64,000 bases of DNA, taken from Candidatus Bipolaricaulota bacterium (GTDB lineage Bacteria; Bipolaricaulota; Bipolaricaulia; UBA7950; UBA9294). The notes beneath the pieces were generated by a model that was not told the origin of the DNA, did not search any database, and was given only the letters and a program-made list of their open reading frames with translations. A program made the translations under genes and the position numbers. Shown here piece after piece: positions 1-8,761 of the stretch (position 1 is the first letter of the stretch; each line of letters begins with the position of its first letter). The stretch is taken from positions 124,001 through 188,000 of the forward strand of contig JANQGM010000005.1 of the NCBI GenBank assembly GCA_028277345.1, read 5' to 3'.

Positions 1-175
1 AGGACGTATCGCGAATGAGGTCCGCAATCGAGCCGCCCATGGGGAAACCTTCGATCCTGCTACCGTGTGGATGATCATCGAAAAAGACAACGTCCAGACC
101 TTTCGGAACGTTCAGCCGTAAGATATCGAGAAGGACTCGACCATGCCCTCCCGCTCCCGCTATCGCTATTCTCAT
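1..175 (-). CDS. PglD-like sugar O-/N-acyltransferase, N-terminal part (partial)
   Basis: The frame runs off the window edge, leaving 58 codons of the N-terminus. It starts MRIAIAGAGGHGRVLLDIL, the glycine-rich Rossmann-type opening that is typical of PglD/NeuD-like acyltransferases, which carry a nucleotide-sugar-binding N-domain ahead of a left-handed beta-helix acetyltransferase domain. The following FFDDHPHGSRIEGFPMGGSI also fits that family, whose members keep an 'FxDDxP...G.pVlG' pattern. The start is ATG at 173-175 with a weak AGGTGAG upstream. The catalytic half lies outside the window, so substrate and function cannot be judged. The family assignment rests on the first 50 residues only. 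Confidence 0.6.
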   Translation of the reverse strand, partial: MRIAIAGAGGHGRVLLDILRLNVPKGLDVVFFDDHPHGSRIEGFPMGGSIADLIRDTS

Positions 176-252
176 CTCGAGCGCTCACCTACCAACTCGA
201 CCAAGCCGCCTTTCTCTCAGATACGTACCGCTTGAAATGTGAACGGTTCCCA

Positions 253-1344
253 TCATTCAACAACGAACCCAAGCGGCCAAATCGAACTCTGAGCTGGGCA
301 AATGGCGCCTCTCACATTCCCGTTCGCTTTTCCCTCGCTTGAGATCTGGTTGCCTGTGCCCTCGATCCGGCCAGAGAAGTATCGCTTGGGATCAAATCCA
401 CCGATGCACTCGCCCGCCGACAGGCTAAGCCCGAATTCTCGGTTGGATAAAAACGCAGAGTGATAAATCTGAAGGACGGATTCTTCCTCCGCAAAGAGCC
501 CGGAACCTCCATTGTTATCAACCAAGCATCGGTTCAGTATGCCACGAGTAGAGGCTTCGAATACGAGTCCATGGAATCCGTTGTCAGAGATAACCGTATC
601 GTTCAAGATAAGCAAGGCCGCGTTTGAGAGGATCGCGCCGTAGCTGTGATTCAATCGCACATGCGCCCCCTGGACATCAATGCGCGATGCATCCCACGCC
701 CAGATCCCTGTCCAGTTCTCTTTAATTTCGCAGTCCGCTATGATCCATTCTGCATAATGCAACGAGAACACGCCATGCGAACCGTTCCCACTCAATTCAC
801 AATCTCGAAGTTCAAGGCGAGCGAAATCCTGAGCATAGGCGCCCGATGTTCCATTATCACTCAAGATGCACTCATCCAGAGAAACGGAGGACCGATCGCT
901 CACCCACACGCCACTCCAGGCATTCGACGAAAGCTGAACATCGAAGAGCGTCACCTCGGCCGCACCCTCAATCGTCAGGCCATGACCATTGAACCCATTC
1001 CCACCGGACACGGTCAGGTGATCCAATCGCACATTCAGGCCCTCACCTCGGATAAGAACCGCCGGTCCATAAACGTTTCCAAGAATTCGCGTCTCATCGT
1101 CGGGACACCCCAGGATCTGCAAGGTTTGCTCGATTACCAGACTGCCGCTGTACGTACCGGCTTCAAGAATGAGGGTTGCTCCTGTTGGTGCACGATCAAT
1201 CGCATCCTGAAGCGATGCTCCCGGCAATACGTGGAGCACAAGCGGATTGTCGACCGCATCATCCTGGGGGCTCCCCACGCCGCCTCCAAAGAGAAGCAAA
1301 ACGAGCAAAAGAAAGACGGTACTGCGTTGGCGCTGGCTGTGCAT
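253..1344 (-). CDS. Exported right-handed parallel beta-helix (NosD-like) repeat protein
   Basis: This 363-residue protein begins with a signal peptide (MHSQRQRSTVFLLLVLLLFG, cleavage near GVGS). It then shows the repeating short beta-strand/turn pattern of right-handed parallel beta-helix proteins, with many 'x-L-x-x-C-x-L-S-x-N-G/S-x-x-G-V' rungs such as CELSGNGSHGVFSLHYAEW. The motif ASLQDAIDRAPTGATLILEAGTY at residues 40-60 is the usual entry to NosD/pectate-lyase-like helices. I chose ATG at 1342-1344 because GAGGAGG precedes it; a longer frame to 1428 has no such site and would bury the signal peptide. No catalytic motif is visible, so a structural, adhesive or carbohydrate-binding surface role is as likely as an enzyme. 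Confidence 0.75.
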   Translation of the reverse strand: MHSQRQRSTVFLLLVLLLFGGGVGSPQDDAVDNPLVLHVLPGASLQDAIDRAPTGATLILEAGTYSGSLVIEQTLQILGCPDDETRILGNVYGPAVLIRGEGLNVRLDHLTVSGGNGFNGHGLTIEGAAEVTLFDVQLSSNAWSGVWVSDRSSVSLDECILSDNGTSGAYAQDFARLELRDCELSGNGSHGVFSLHYAEWIIADCEIKENWTGIWAWDASRIDVQGAHVRLNHSYGAILSNAALLILNDTVISDNGFHGLVFEASTRGILNRCLVDNNGGSGLFAEEESVLQIYHSAFLSNREFGLSLSAGECIGGFDPKRYFSGRIEGTGNQISSEGKANGNVRGAICPAQSSIWPLGFVVE

Positions 1345-1452
1345 CACCCCTCCTCCTCTACGTTGGGACCTTGCGAATCGGCCTTCTTTCCAATCTCTTA
1401 TTCTGCCGCGAGGCTTCTGCCAGAACAACCCATGAGCTCGCTGGACCGCTCG

Positions 1453-3054
1453 TCAGTCGGCCAGCTGAAGGCTGATACGCGCGAATTCCCGCTCACACGC
1501 TTCGAAGGCCCGAACCACCTGAGGATCGAAATGCGACCCTGCTCCATCTCGAATCCGCTGAACGGCTTCCGGATGCGAACGGGCGCGTTTGTAGGGACGC
1601 TTTGAACGAATGGCATCGTAGGCATCCGCGACCGCGAAGATCCTCGCCTCCAACGGAATCTCATCCCCCCCGAGACCGTCCGGATACCCGGTCCCGTCCA
1701 TTCGCTCATGATGATACGCACAGATGTTTCTGGCGATGGTTAGGAATCGATCATCAAGATGGTGGCGCTCGATATCCGCTTGGAGAATCCTCGCTCCGAT
1801 CATCGAGTGCTGCTTCATCGTTTCCCACTCTTGGTCGTTCAAAGGACCTTCCTTGAGCAACACGGAATCGGGGATGGCAACCTTCCCAATATCATGCAGC
1901 GCCCCTGCCAACGTCAAATCCTCGATAAAGCTACGTGTCAGCACCGCACGAAATTCGGGGTATTTGGCCAACTCAAATCCCAAGCATGCGGAAAATTGCT
2001 TTACCCGCTCAAGATGCAGCCCGCTTTCATGATCGCGCTCGGTGGCCAGGATGGTCAGCGAATCGACCATGGCCGACTGGACACTCGTAATCTTTCGTGC
2101 TCGACGATAGTGGATAGCCGTGGTGAGAAAGACCAAGAACGCGCTAGCCAGATAGGTTGCAACCATGATCGCTGCCCGCATCACAAACGCCTTCTCCATG
2201 GAGCGGATATCAATTTCTTTCACAACACCAAGCCAGCACCCGCAAATGGGTTCGACGCTTTCATAGAGCATCATCACATTGGCATCTCCGCCAATCTGGA
2301 GCGATCCGGCTGAATCCGGGAAGGTCATTTCCGTCTGCTCGACGTAAAGCTCTCCATCATCGGTCAGTCTGAATCGGTTACCTTCCAAGGTTTGAAGGAA
2401 CATGTTCGATCCCAGCAGGCGAAGGAGCTCCTGGGCATACACATTGAGAATGACCATGCCCGATTTCTCGCCATGGCTTCCCGCCACCGGCGAGGCCACC
2501 CTGAAGACGGGCACATACGGCACCTCAATAACCCCTCCTTCTTGATTCAGATCCAGTGGAGAACTGTAGATTTCGCCGGGTTCCTTCTTCATGGCATCGA
2601 CAAAGTAATAGCGTCCGCTTTTGTCCTGAAGATCCTGCACTGAAACGACGGTAATACTTCGGTCCTCTTCCTGCTCGACCCGAACGACCTCCCACCCCCG
2701 AGAGTTGAGGATGCGAATCTGATAGTACTCAGGACGACTACCCAGGATATTGGCATAATGCGCTTCGACGCTTCGTGCGAGCGACGTAGAATCAAACTCG
2801 GACTCAATGAACTCGGAGACCTCGGGCAAGGCAATCAACAACCTCAGATCCTTTACGTAGTGCTGGAAGTACGTGGTAATCGAGGCTGTTGTTCGACGAA
2901 CGTCCTCGACTTCCAGCTGAATGCTGTGATTCCGGTTGGCGACATAAGCTTGGCTGGAAAAGAAGGCGAGCAACGTTCCGAGCAACAACAACAAGGCCAC
3001 CAGGATTAACGTCAGTCCCAGGACCATGCGCAACTCGCGCCTGGATGATGCCAT
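1453..3054 (-). CDS. Membrane HD-GYP phosphodiesterase with periplasmic sensor domain
   Basis: A 533-residue sensor protein predicted to hydrolyse cyclic di-GMP. A first membrane segment spans residues 10-32, an extracytoplasmic Cache-like sensor region runs from 40 to 285, a second membrane segment covers 292-313, and an HD-GYP domain fills 325-525. The domain keeps the full signature: HDIGKVAIPD with H387-D388, LLKEGPL, HHE near 448-450, and GTGYPDGL with GYP at 456-458, then ARIFAVADAYDAI. Canonical HD-GYP enzymes of this type linearise c-di-GMP. ATG at 3052-3054 follows CGGAGG. The gene is transcribed away from a GGDEF diguanylate cyclase gene 352 bases off, so synthesis and breakdown of the messenger are encoded side by side. 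Confidence 0.88.
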   Translation of the reverse strand: MASSRRELRMVLGLTLILVALLLLLGTLLAFFSSQAYVANRNHSIQLEVEDVRRTTASITTYFQHYVKDLRLLIALPEVSEFIESEFDSTSLARSVEAHYANILGSRPEYYQIRILNSRGWEVVRVEQEEDRSITVVSVQDLQDKSGRYYFVDAMKKEPGEIYSSPLDLNQEGGVIEVPYVPVFRVASPVAGSHGEKSGMVILNVYAQELLRLLGSNMFLQTLEGNRFRLTDDGELYVEQTEMTFPDSAGSLQIGGDANVMMLYESVEPICGCWLGVVKEIDIRSMEKAFVMRAAIMVATYLASAFLVFLTTAIHYRRARKITSVQSAMVDSLTILATERDHESGLHLERVKQFSACLGFELAKYPEFRAVLTRSFIEDLTLAGALHDIGKVAIPDSVLLKEGPLNDQEWETMKQHSMIGARILQADIERHHLDDRFLTIARNICAYHHERMDGTGYPDGLGGDEIPLEARIFAVADAYDAIRSKRPYKRARSHPEAVQRIRDGAGSHFDPQVVRAFEACEREFARISLQLAD

Positions 3055-3406
3055 GCACAGACCTCCGAGACCCCGCGCACGTCACGCGCAGTCTGCTTGA
3101 ATCTACCTCTTTTTACCAGAGTCTTTTGGGAAACATGGCCTATTCGCCACCGAAGCTTGTCCACGACGGGCGCCCATCGAGCATGGCCGCAGATGGGGCT
3201 CGCTCCAGCCTTATCGCCTAGGGACTCCTCCTCTGTCATCGCGACAGAGCGGCACATCGCTTGCGTATCGTGTCAACGAAAAGGGGTCCACGCACCCCCA
3301 TTTCACAAGCAATGAATCCAGAGCGTCCCACGTTCTCAGGACAATGATTCTTGGCGATACTGCCTTCTTTTGGCATACTTCGGCCAAACCTAGTGGGAAG
3401 GGCATC
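3055..3406. other. Intergenic region between the divergent HD-GYP and GGDEF genes
   Basis: This 352-base stretch separates two divergent genes. I see no convincing gene in it; the short open frames on both strands lack ribosome sites and protein-like composition. The right end holds a good sigma-70-like promoter for the GGDEF gene. No tRNA-like cloverleaf or obvious riboswitch was recognised. Confidence 0.5.
3351..3379 (+). promoter_or_regulatory. Sigma-70-type promoter of the GGDEF gene
   Basis: TTGGCG at 3351-3356 and CATACT at 3374-3379 are separated by 17 bases, and the ATG lies 28 bases beyond the -10 element. Confidence 0.45.
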
Positions 3407-5521
3407 ATGGGGGAACGTCACGCGAAACGGAGAGTGGATCCTAACTTGTTTAGAGAGCTATTTGATCGAGTTCCTATCGGACTGTATCGGACAACGCCAG
3501 ACGGTGAGATCGTTGAAGTCAATCCAGCATTCCTTCGAATGCTGGGCTATAGCAGCAAAGATGAACTCATCAACGACCATGCCGCGTCCGTGTATGTCGA
3601 TCCTACGGCACGCCAGCGGTGGCTTGACGAGATGGACGCCAAAGGAACGGTCTCGGGATTTATCGCCGAGTGGACGACGCGTGACGGCGCTCAAATCTGG
3701 ATCGAGGAGAACGCCCATGCCGTTCGAACGCCGGATGGTGCCATCCGGCACTATGAGGGCAGCGCCGAAGATATCACGGAGCGGCGGGCAACTGCCCGTA
3801 ACCTCGCGGAACAGAAGGCTCGCTTTGAGCAACTGTTTTCCGCATCCCCGGAAGCAATCGTCCTGTGCAACAACGAAGCCATCGTAAAACGTCTCAACAG
3901 CGAATTTGAGACGCTGTTTGGCTATTCGGAAGCCGAAGCGTGCGGGCGCTCAATCGACGAACTCCTCGCCCAAGGAATCGACGATGTGGCTTCGTGCGCC
4001 CAGCAAGTGACCGATGCAATCGCAGCCGGGCAAACCACGTTCATCGAAGCCCAGCGCCACCGTAAGGACGGTTCGCTGGTCGATGTGTCCATTCTAGGCA
4101 AGCCAGTCTTTGTCGATGGGCGGCAAATCGGTTTGTACGCCATTTATCGCGATATCAGCGAACGCGTCTCCATGGAGCGCGAGATCGCAGAAGAGAAGGC
4201 GCGGTTTGAGCAGCTCTTCGCCGCATCACCGGAAGCCATTGTGCTGTGCAATAACGATGGAATGGTTCTGCGCGCCAATGACGAGTTCTTCAGTTTATTC
4301 GGATTCTCAGCCAACGAGGTCCTCGGACACGACATCGATCAGCTGATCGTATCCGATCATGCCGATATGAAGGACGAAGCCAAGGGGATTACGCAATACA
4401 TTGCCGCTGGCCAGCAATCGTTCATTGAGACCCAGCGAAGGCACAAGGATGGACATCTCATTCACGTCTCGATTCTTGGGAAACCCATCTCGATTGATGG
4501 CAATCAAATCGCCGTCTATGGCATCTATCGAGACATCACGGCTCGCAAAGCGGCCGAGGCCGCGCTCGCCGCCTCACAAAAGAAGGTCGAGCAGTTGCAC
4601 AGCGCGGCCGATGCGTTGGGCGCCGCCGACAAGGAAGAGGACGTCTATCAAATCACCTGCGATGCCGCCGAGCAGGTTCTTGGGTTCGATCTTGGCATCC
4701 TGTGCATCAAGGAAGGTGATGAATTCATCTGCCAAGCCGTCTCGTCAACCGTCGTCCTCGAGAAATTGGGAAAGACGCGCGTCGATCCTCGAGGCGTCGC
4801 GATTCAAGCACTCAAGACCGGCCGGCCCGTTATCGTCAACGGTCCCATGCCGGAGACATTGCCGCATGGAATTCCACGTGATTCGAAATCGTTGATCTGT
4901 GCCCCTATTGCCGACATTGGCGTTTTCCAGGCCGCCTCGCCTCACCCCAATGTCTTCAGTGAGGAAGACGGCCGGCTTCTCGCCATTCTTCTCGGACATA
5001 CAGCCGTCGCCGTTTCCCGGCTTCGTCTGCAAGCCGAATTGATCAAACAAGCACGCCACGATGCCTTAACCGGCGTCTTTAATCGCCACTACTTCAACGA
5101 ATTGATCGCACAGGAAGTCATCCGCGCATCCCGCTATGATCACCCTATCGGCTTGCTGATGATAGACGTCGATCGTTTCAAGGAGATCAACGACAACTAC
5201 GGTCACCAAACCGGCGATATGGTCTTGAAGGAAATTGCGGATGTTCTCCGAGCCACCGTTCGCAAGAGCGATATGATTGTTCGCTATGGTGGTGACGAGT
5301 TCCTGGTTGTCCTCACGGAAACCGGAGAAGACGCCGAAGACGCCGCTGCACGTGTCCGCGACGCCGTGATCAGCAGCGATAAGCTGCGTGAGATCAGCGG
5401 CTTCAACGTCACCGTCTCCGTTGGTCATATCTTTTGGCATCCCAGCCACGGCACTCCGATCGAAGAAGCGCTTGCCACAGCGGACTCCCGCATGTACGAC
5501 GACAAACGAAGCAGCCGCTAG
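3407..5521 (+). CDS. PAS-PAS-PAS-GAF-GGDEF diguanylate cyclase
   Basis: This 704-residue soluble protein is predicted to make cyclic di-GMP. Three PAS domains follow one another (about residues 8-125, 130-250 and 255-375), then a GAF domain (about 395-545) and a GGDEF domain (550-704). The active site is YGGDEF at 627-632, and the inhibitory I-site RKSD (RxxD) sits five residues before GGDEF, so product inhibition is expected. PAS 2 and 3 are close copies, each opening with KARFEQLF and ASPEAIVLCNN, which indicates a recent internal duplication. There are no membrane segments, so sensing is cytoplasmic. ATG at 3407 is preceded by GGGAAG; an upstream in-frame ATG at 3344 would start inside the promoter. 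Confidence 0.9.
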   Translation: MGERHAKRRVDPNLFRELFDRVPIGLYRTTPDGEIVEVNPAFLRMLGYSSKDELINDHAASVYVDPTARQRWLDEMDAKGTVSGFIAEWTTRDGAQIWIEENAHAVRTPDGAIRHYEGSAEDITERRATARNLAEQKARFEQLFSASPEAIVLCNNEAIVKRLNSEFETLFGYSEAEACGRSIDELLAQGIDDVASCAQQVTDAIAAGQTTFIEAQRHRKDGSLVDVSILGKPVFVDGRQIGLYAIYRDISERVSMEREIAEEKARFEQLFAASPEAIVLCNNDGMVLRANDEFFSLFGFSANEVLGHDIDQLIVSDHADMKDEAKGITQYIAAGQQSFIETQRRHKDGHLIHVSILGKPISIDGNQIAVYGIYRDITARKAAEAALAASQKKVEQLHSAADALGAADKEEDVYQITCDAAEQVLGFDLGILCIKEGDEFICQAVSSTVVLEKLGKTRVDPRGVAIQALKTGRPVIVNGPMPETLPHGIPRDSKSLICAPIADIGVFQAASPHPNVFSEEDGRLLAILLGHTAVAVSRLRLQAELIKQARHDALTGVFNRHYFNELIAQEVIRASRYDHPIGLLMIDVDRFKEINDNYGHQTGDMVLKEIADVLRATVRKSDMIVRYGGDEFLVVLTETGEDAEDAAARVRDAVISSDKLREISGFNVTVSVGHIFWHPSHGTPIEEALATADSRMYDDKRSSR

Positions 5522-5642
5522 TCAACGTCGCACGCAGGACCGCCGTCATCATGCCCGCTGTCTTCGCTTCTGTGATAGACTTCGAGGGGAGTTCGGGTTC
5601 CGAATCGATGTGAACGGCAATCGCCCGAGCTGAAGGAGTCTC

Positions 5643-6980
5643 ATGATTTCAACTCGCCCTCGACAATGTTCCATCCTGCGGTTGTTACGACAGTTCGTTT
5701 ATCTGGCCATTCTCTGCCTATCGCTGCCCGTGTTCGCAAGCGGAACCCTTGTCAGCCAAGGCGTCTCGTCCATCGGAGCGGATGCGTGGCACACGGCTGG
5801 CTATGACGGACGTGGTGTAACCATCGCGGTCATCGATATCGGCTTCTATGGCTATCGAGACTTGCTCGGCACCGAGCTTCCTCCCACGAGCCGGCTCATG
5901 ACCCGGGGATTTGGAACATCAGTCGCTCAGGACGCTGCCGAGAACACAGAGGACGCAGCGCACGGAACAGCGGTCGCTGAGATCGTGTACGACATTGCGC
6001 CCGGCGCCGACTACATCTTTATCGCCATCGACGGAGACGATGCAGAGGCCGAGGCACTGACGTGGCTCCTCACCCAGAACGTCGACATCATCGTCGCCTC
6101 TCTCGGTGGGCCGCCATTCTGCCTTCCGGGAGAGACCGACCGGCTTGAGTCAGTCTACCGCGAGGTTCGCAACGCGGGCATTCTCTACGTCGCCGCAGCC
6201 GGAAACGAAGGGGCATCCAACTGGACGGGGCGCTTCACCGACCAAGATGGAGACGGAGTTCATGAGTTTTCGAGCGGCAATGAGTGGTTGGAAGTCTACC
6301 TATCGGAGGGAGAGCCCATCGATCTCTATCTTCAGTGGGACGATGATCTGTGCTCAGCTTCTGCCAACGACTACATCCTCAAGGTAACCGATTACAAGGA
6401 TACGGTCCTGTTCGAGAACGACTACGACAACGCGCTCGATGGACCGACGGAGGAGATCGTTGAGGCCGCGCCTTATGAAGGCTACTACTACCTGGTCATC
6501 GAGAAATACGCCGCGGATCGAGATGCCTGGCTTACGCTGACGTGGACGAATGGGCCCGAATTCGATACCTACAAGCGGGATCGCAGCATCCTCGTGAATC
6601 AGCCCGCCCTATCCACGCACGTCATGGCCGTAGGCGCCATCGATTGGAACCAGTTTCAGATTGCATCCTACAGCGCGGGCGGCCCGACGCGGGAGGGTCT
6701 CATCAAGCCGGATATCGTCGCTCCAACGTGCGTCGTCACTGCCTCATACGGTGGGGATGCGCGAGATTACCGCGAGGACGCTGACTGCGGCTTTCCGGGC
6801 ACATCGGCCGCCGCCCCACACGCAGCCGGAGCCGCCGTCCTGGTCAAGCAAGCCTTTCCCGAGTTCACCGCCGACGAGCTTCAAGCCTATCTGGAAGCTC
6901 ATGCCATCGACATGGGGAAACCCGGGAAGGATAACGTCTACGGCGCCGGACGGCTGCTCCTTCCGCCGCCGCCAGAATAA
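5643..6980 (+). CDS. Secreted subtilisin-like (S8) serine protease
   Basis: This 445-residue protease has a signal peptide (residues 1-33, ending PVFASG) and the S8 triad: Asp65 in AVIDIGFYG, His107 in AAHGTAVAEI, and Ser388 in GTSAAAPHAAGA. The oxyanion-hole region AAAGNEG is also present. Between the Asn region and the serine there is a beta-rich, acidic insertion at about residues 205-315 (LYLQWDDDL, YYYLVIEKY) that resembles a PPC-type bacterial pre-peptidase beta-sandwich domain placed inside the catalytic domain. There is no long propeptide, since the mature start is close to the catalytic domain. GAAGGAG lies before the ATG. The gene appears monocistronic, facing a PKD lipoprotein gene across a hairpin. 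Confidence 0.9.
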   Translation: MISTRPRQCSILRLLRQFVYLAILCLSLPVFASGTLVSQGVSSIGADAWHTAGYDGRGVTIAVIDIGFYGYRDLLGTELPPTSRLMTRGFGTSVAQDAAENTEDAAHGTAVAEIVYDIAPGADYIFIAIDGDDAEAEALTWLLTQNVDIIVASLGGPPFCLPGETDRLESVYREVRNAGILYVAAAGNEGASNWTGRFTDQDGDGVHEFSSGNEWLEVYLSEGEPIDLYLQWDDDLCSASANDYILKVTDYKDTVLFENDYDNALDGPTEEIVEAAPYEGYYYLVIEKYAADRDAWLTLTWTNGPEFDTYKRDRSILVNQPALSTHVMAVGAIDWNQFQIASYSAGGPTREGLIKPDIVAPTCVVTASYGGDARDYREDADCGFPGTSAAAPHAAGAAVLVKQAFPEFTADELQAYLEAHAIDMGKPGKDNVYGAGRLLLPPPPE

Positions 6981-6986
6981 AGACGT

Positions 6987-7018
6987 CGGGCAGGTGCGGA
7001 AATCTCCGCTCCTGCCCG
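6987..7018. terminator. Hairpin between two convergent genes
   Basis: CGGGCAGG-T-GCGGA pairs with TCCGC-T-CCTGCCCG around a four-base loop; only one T-T mismatch interrupts the stem. It sits directly after the subtilase stop codon and before the stop of the convergent PKD lipoprotein gene, so it could end transcription from both sides. There is no clear T-run, so termination is inferred from position and stem strength. Confidence 0.5.
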
Positions 7019-7043
7019 CACACGTATCACATCGTTTCCAAAC

Positions 7044-7661
7044 TCAAGGACGATCAAACTCCACAGCATCGAGGATAACGATCATCGAGTCAACGGTCGA
7101 TCCGCTAAGATTGCTGGTGATCGTAAACATCCAGTGATCGCCAGGCCAAATGTTTTCCTCCCGGTGCATCCCCCGATCGACCTCTTTGCCGGCCGCATCC
7201 AGGAAGATGACGATAATTTCTGCAAAGGCAAGCTTCTCGTGCGTCGCATTGCGTGCCGTGACGTTCATCATCGTGCTGAACCAACCGTACAGCGGCCACT
7301 GCGATACAATCTCAACAGGAGGATCATCCACAACGAGCGTTGCCGTCTTGGTCGAAAAGTCCCCATCCTCATCGATGGCATGGAATCGCACGGTGTACGT
7401 CCCCGGCTGGTGATAGATGTGCGAGACCTGAGCACCACTGTCTGTCGCGCCGTCGCCGAACTCCCAATCGTAGGCCGTGATATGTCCGTCGGGGTCGAAC
7501 GAGGCCGAGGCATCGAACAACACCTCCAACGGTGCCCATCCTCCGGGTGGATCAAAGTCGAACTCCGCGACAGGGGGTGAATTAAAGACCATGCAACTTG
7601 TCAGCACGATGGCCAGCCCTAATCCCATCCCAATACCAACTGCTTTTACACATCGCTTCAT
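7044..7661 (-). CDS. PKD-domain lipoprotein
   Basis: A 205-residue protein with a lipoprotein signal peptide: basic start MKRCVK, hydrophobic core, and lipobox LTSC with the acylated Cys23. A single PKD domain follows at about residues 30-112, with the hallmark YDWEFGDG and the closing PGTYTVRFHAIDEDG. The C-terminal 90 residues form a beta-rich domain of the FxLYD type (TARNATHEKLAFAEIIVIFLDAAGKEV), a fold used for extracellular protein or surface interactions. It is expected to be anchored on the outer face of a membrane. GGAGG precedes the ATG. No enzymatic motif is seen. Confidence 0.85.
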   Translation of the reverse strand: MKRCVKAVGIGMGLGLAIVLTSCMVFNSPPVAEFDFDPPGGWAPLEVLFDASASFDPDGHITAYDWEFGDGATDSGAQVSHIYHQPGTYTVRFHAIDEDGDFSTKTATLVVDDPPVEIVSQWPLYGWFSTMMNVTARNATHEKLAFAEIIVIFLDAAGKEVDRGMHREENIWPGDHWMFTITSNLSGSTVDSMIVILDAVEFDRP

Positions 7662-7774
7662 CTGCGCAACCTCCGTTTCCCCTCATCCCCACCTACACGA
7701 ACGTGCAGGTTCTGTTTCATTCCGAGATGAACCCAGGATAGCAAAGACGTTCTCTGAAAAGGAAGCAGCACACG

Positions 7775-8650
7775 TCAGCGGCGCGGAGGACGCGGCACGA
7801 GGATAGGCGTCGCTTGCTTGTAGGCATAGTACGCAGCATCATTCCCCCACGTCTCATCCGCGCGTTTTTCCAACATCGGAATGCCGCTCACACGTGTAAG
7901 AAGCAGGACCACAAAGAGCGGAGAGATCAACGTAACGAATTGCCATCCCCTTAAAACAGGAAGGGCAATCAACGCAATGCCGATCCACAAGACGATCTCT
8001 CCAAAGTAATTGGGGTGACGGGACCACGCCCACAGCCCGGATTGGATGAAGCGCCCCGCATTCTCCGGGCAAGCTCGGAACCTGTTCTTCTGGAGGTCGG
8101 CCATGGCTTCAATGCCAAATCCGATCAACCAGACAGCAAGCCCCCCCCAAGCCACAGGGCCAAGCGGCTTCCTAACCGTCGTCGTGATCGCTGTTAACGC
8201 AGCCGCCAAGGTCAGAGACACCCAGAGTCCCTGCAATGTCCATGTGCTTAAGAAGCGGACGAACGACGTCTTGATCTCATCGAATCGTCCGTCCTTGCCC
8301 GCTCGATGGACGCGGCGAACGAGGAAGGTGCCGAGTCGGAAAGCCCAAACGGAAATCAGAAGCGCGAGCAAGAGCGATCGTGATCCCCATGACCCGGACA
8401 CCAGAATCGCCAGCCACGTAACGGTGATGTACGTCACACTCCCCGTGATGTCGAAGAAGCGCTCCGTTTGTCCCAGATAGGCGGGCACAAAGGCCAGCCA
8501 TTGAATGGCGAAACAGTAAGCAAATGCCAGCATGAGGACAGAGATCGTCGCCGTGTTGCTCCCACCTTGACTTCCCGCAAGAGCGACGGCTGCCGCAACA
8601 GCTACAACGACTGGGATGGAAATCAACGCCACGCGTTTTGCCTTGTTCAT
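7775..8650 (-). CDS. DUF1295 / steroid 5-alpha-reductase-like membrane protein
   Basis: A 291-residue polytopic membrane protein with about seven hydrophobic segments. The C-terminal signature is clear: GLWAWSRHPNYFGEIVLWIG, the NADPH-binding 'SRHPNYFGE' motif shared by DUF1295 proteins, steroid 5-alpha-reductases and isoprenylcysteine methyltransferase-like enzymes. The ending SGIPMLEKRADETWG and AYYAYKQATPILVP is also typical of DUF1295. The natural substrate of these bacterial proteins is generally unknown; a reductase of lipid-like substrates is a reasonable guess. I chose ATG at 8648-8650 (MNKAKRV) because AAGGAG precedes it by six bases; the longer frame to 8719 lacks a site. It stands alone between convergent and codirectional neighbours. 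Confidence 0.82.
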   Translation of the reverse strand: MNKAKRVALISIPVVVAVAAAVALAGSQGGSNTATISVLMLAFAYCFAIQWLAFVPAYLGQTERFFDITGSVTYITVTWLAILVSGSWGSRSLLLALLISVWAFRLGTFLVRRVHRAGKDGRFDEIKTSFVRFLSTWTLQGLWVSLTLAAALTAITTTVRKPLGPVAWGGLAVWLIGFGIEAMADLQKNRFRACPENAGRFIQSGLWAWSRHPNYFGEIVLWIGIALIALPVLRGWQFVTLISPLFVVLLLTRVSGIPMLEKRADETWGNDAAYYAYKQATPILVPRPPRR

Positions 8651-8761
8651 GCACATCTCCTTGCTGATCCGTTCACGAGTATGCTCCAAGACAGTACGAA
8701 CAGGGAGAATCAGACGCAAGAGTCATTCCGCCCTCGCAATGGGCGACGGCGGCTCGATCGA

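Noticed and set aside
67-342. Plus-strand open frame of 91 codons
   Set aside because: It is antisense to the PglD-like gene start and the beta-helix gene end, has no ribosome site, and its composition is not protein-like.
646-1605. Long plus-strand frame of 319 codons
   Set aside because: It is antisense to the beta-helix and HD-GYP genes, which have clear domains on the other strand.
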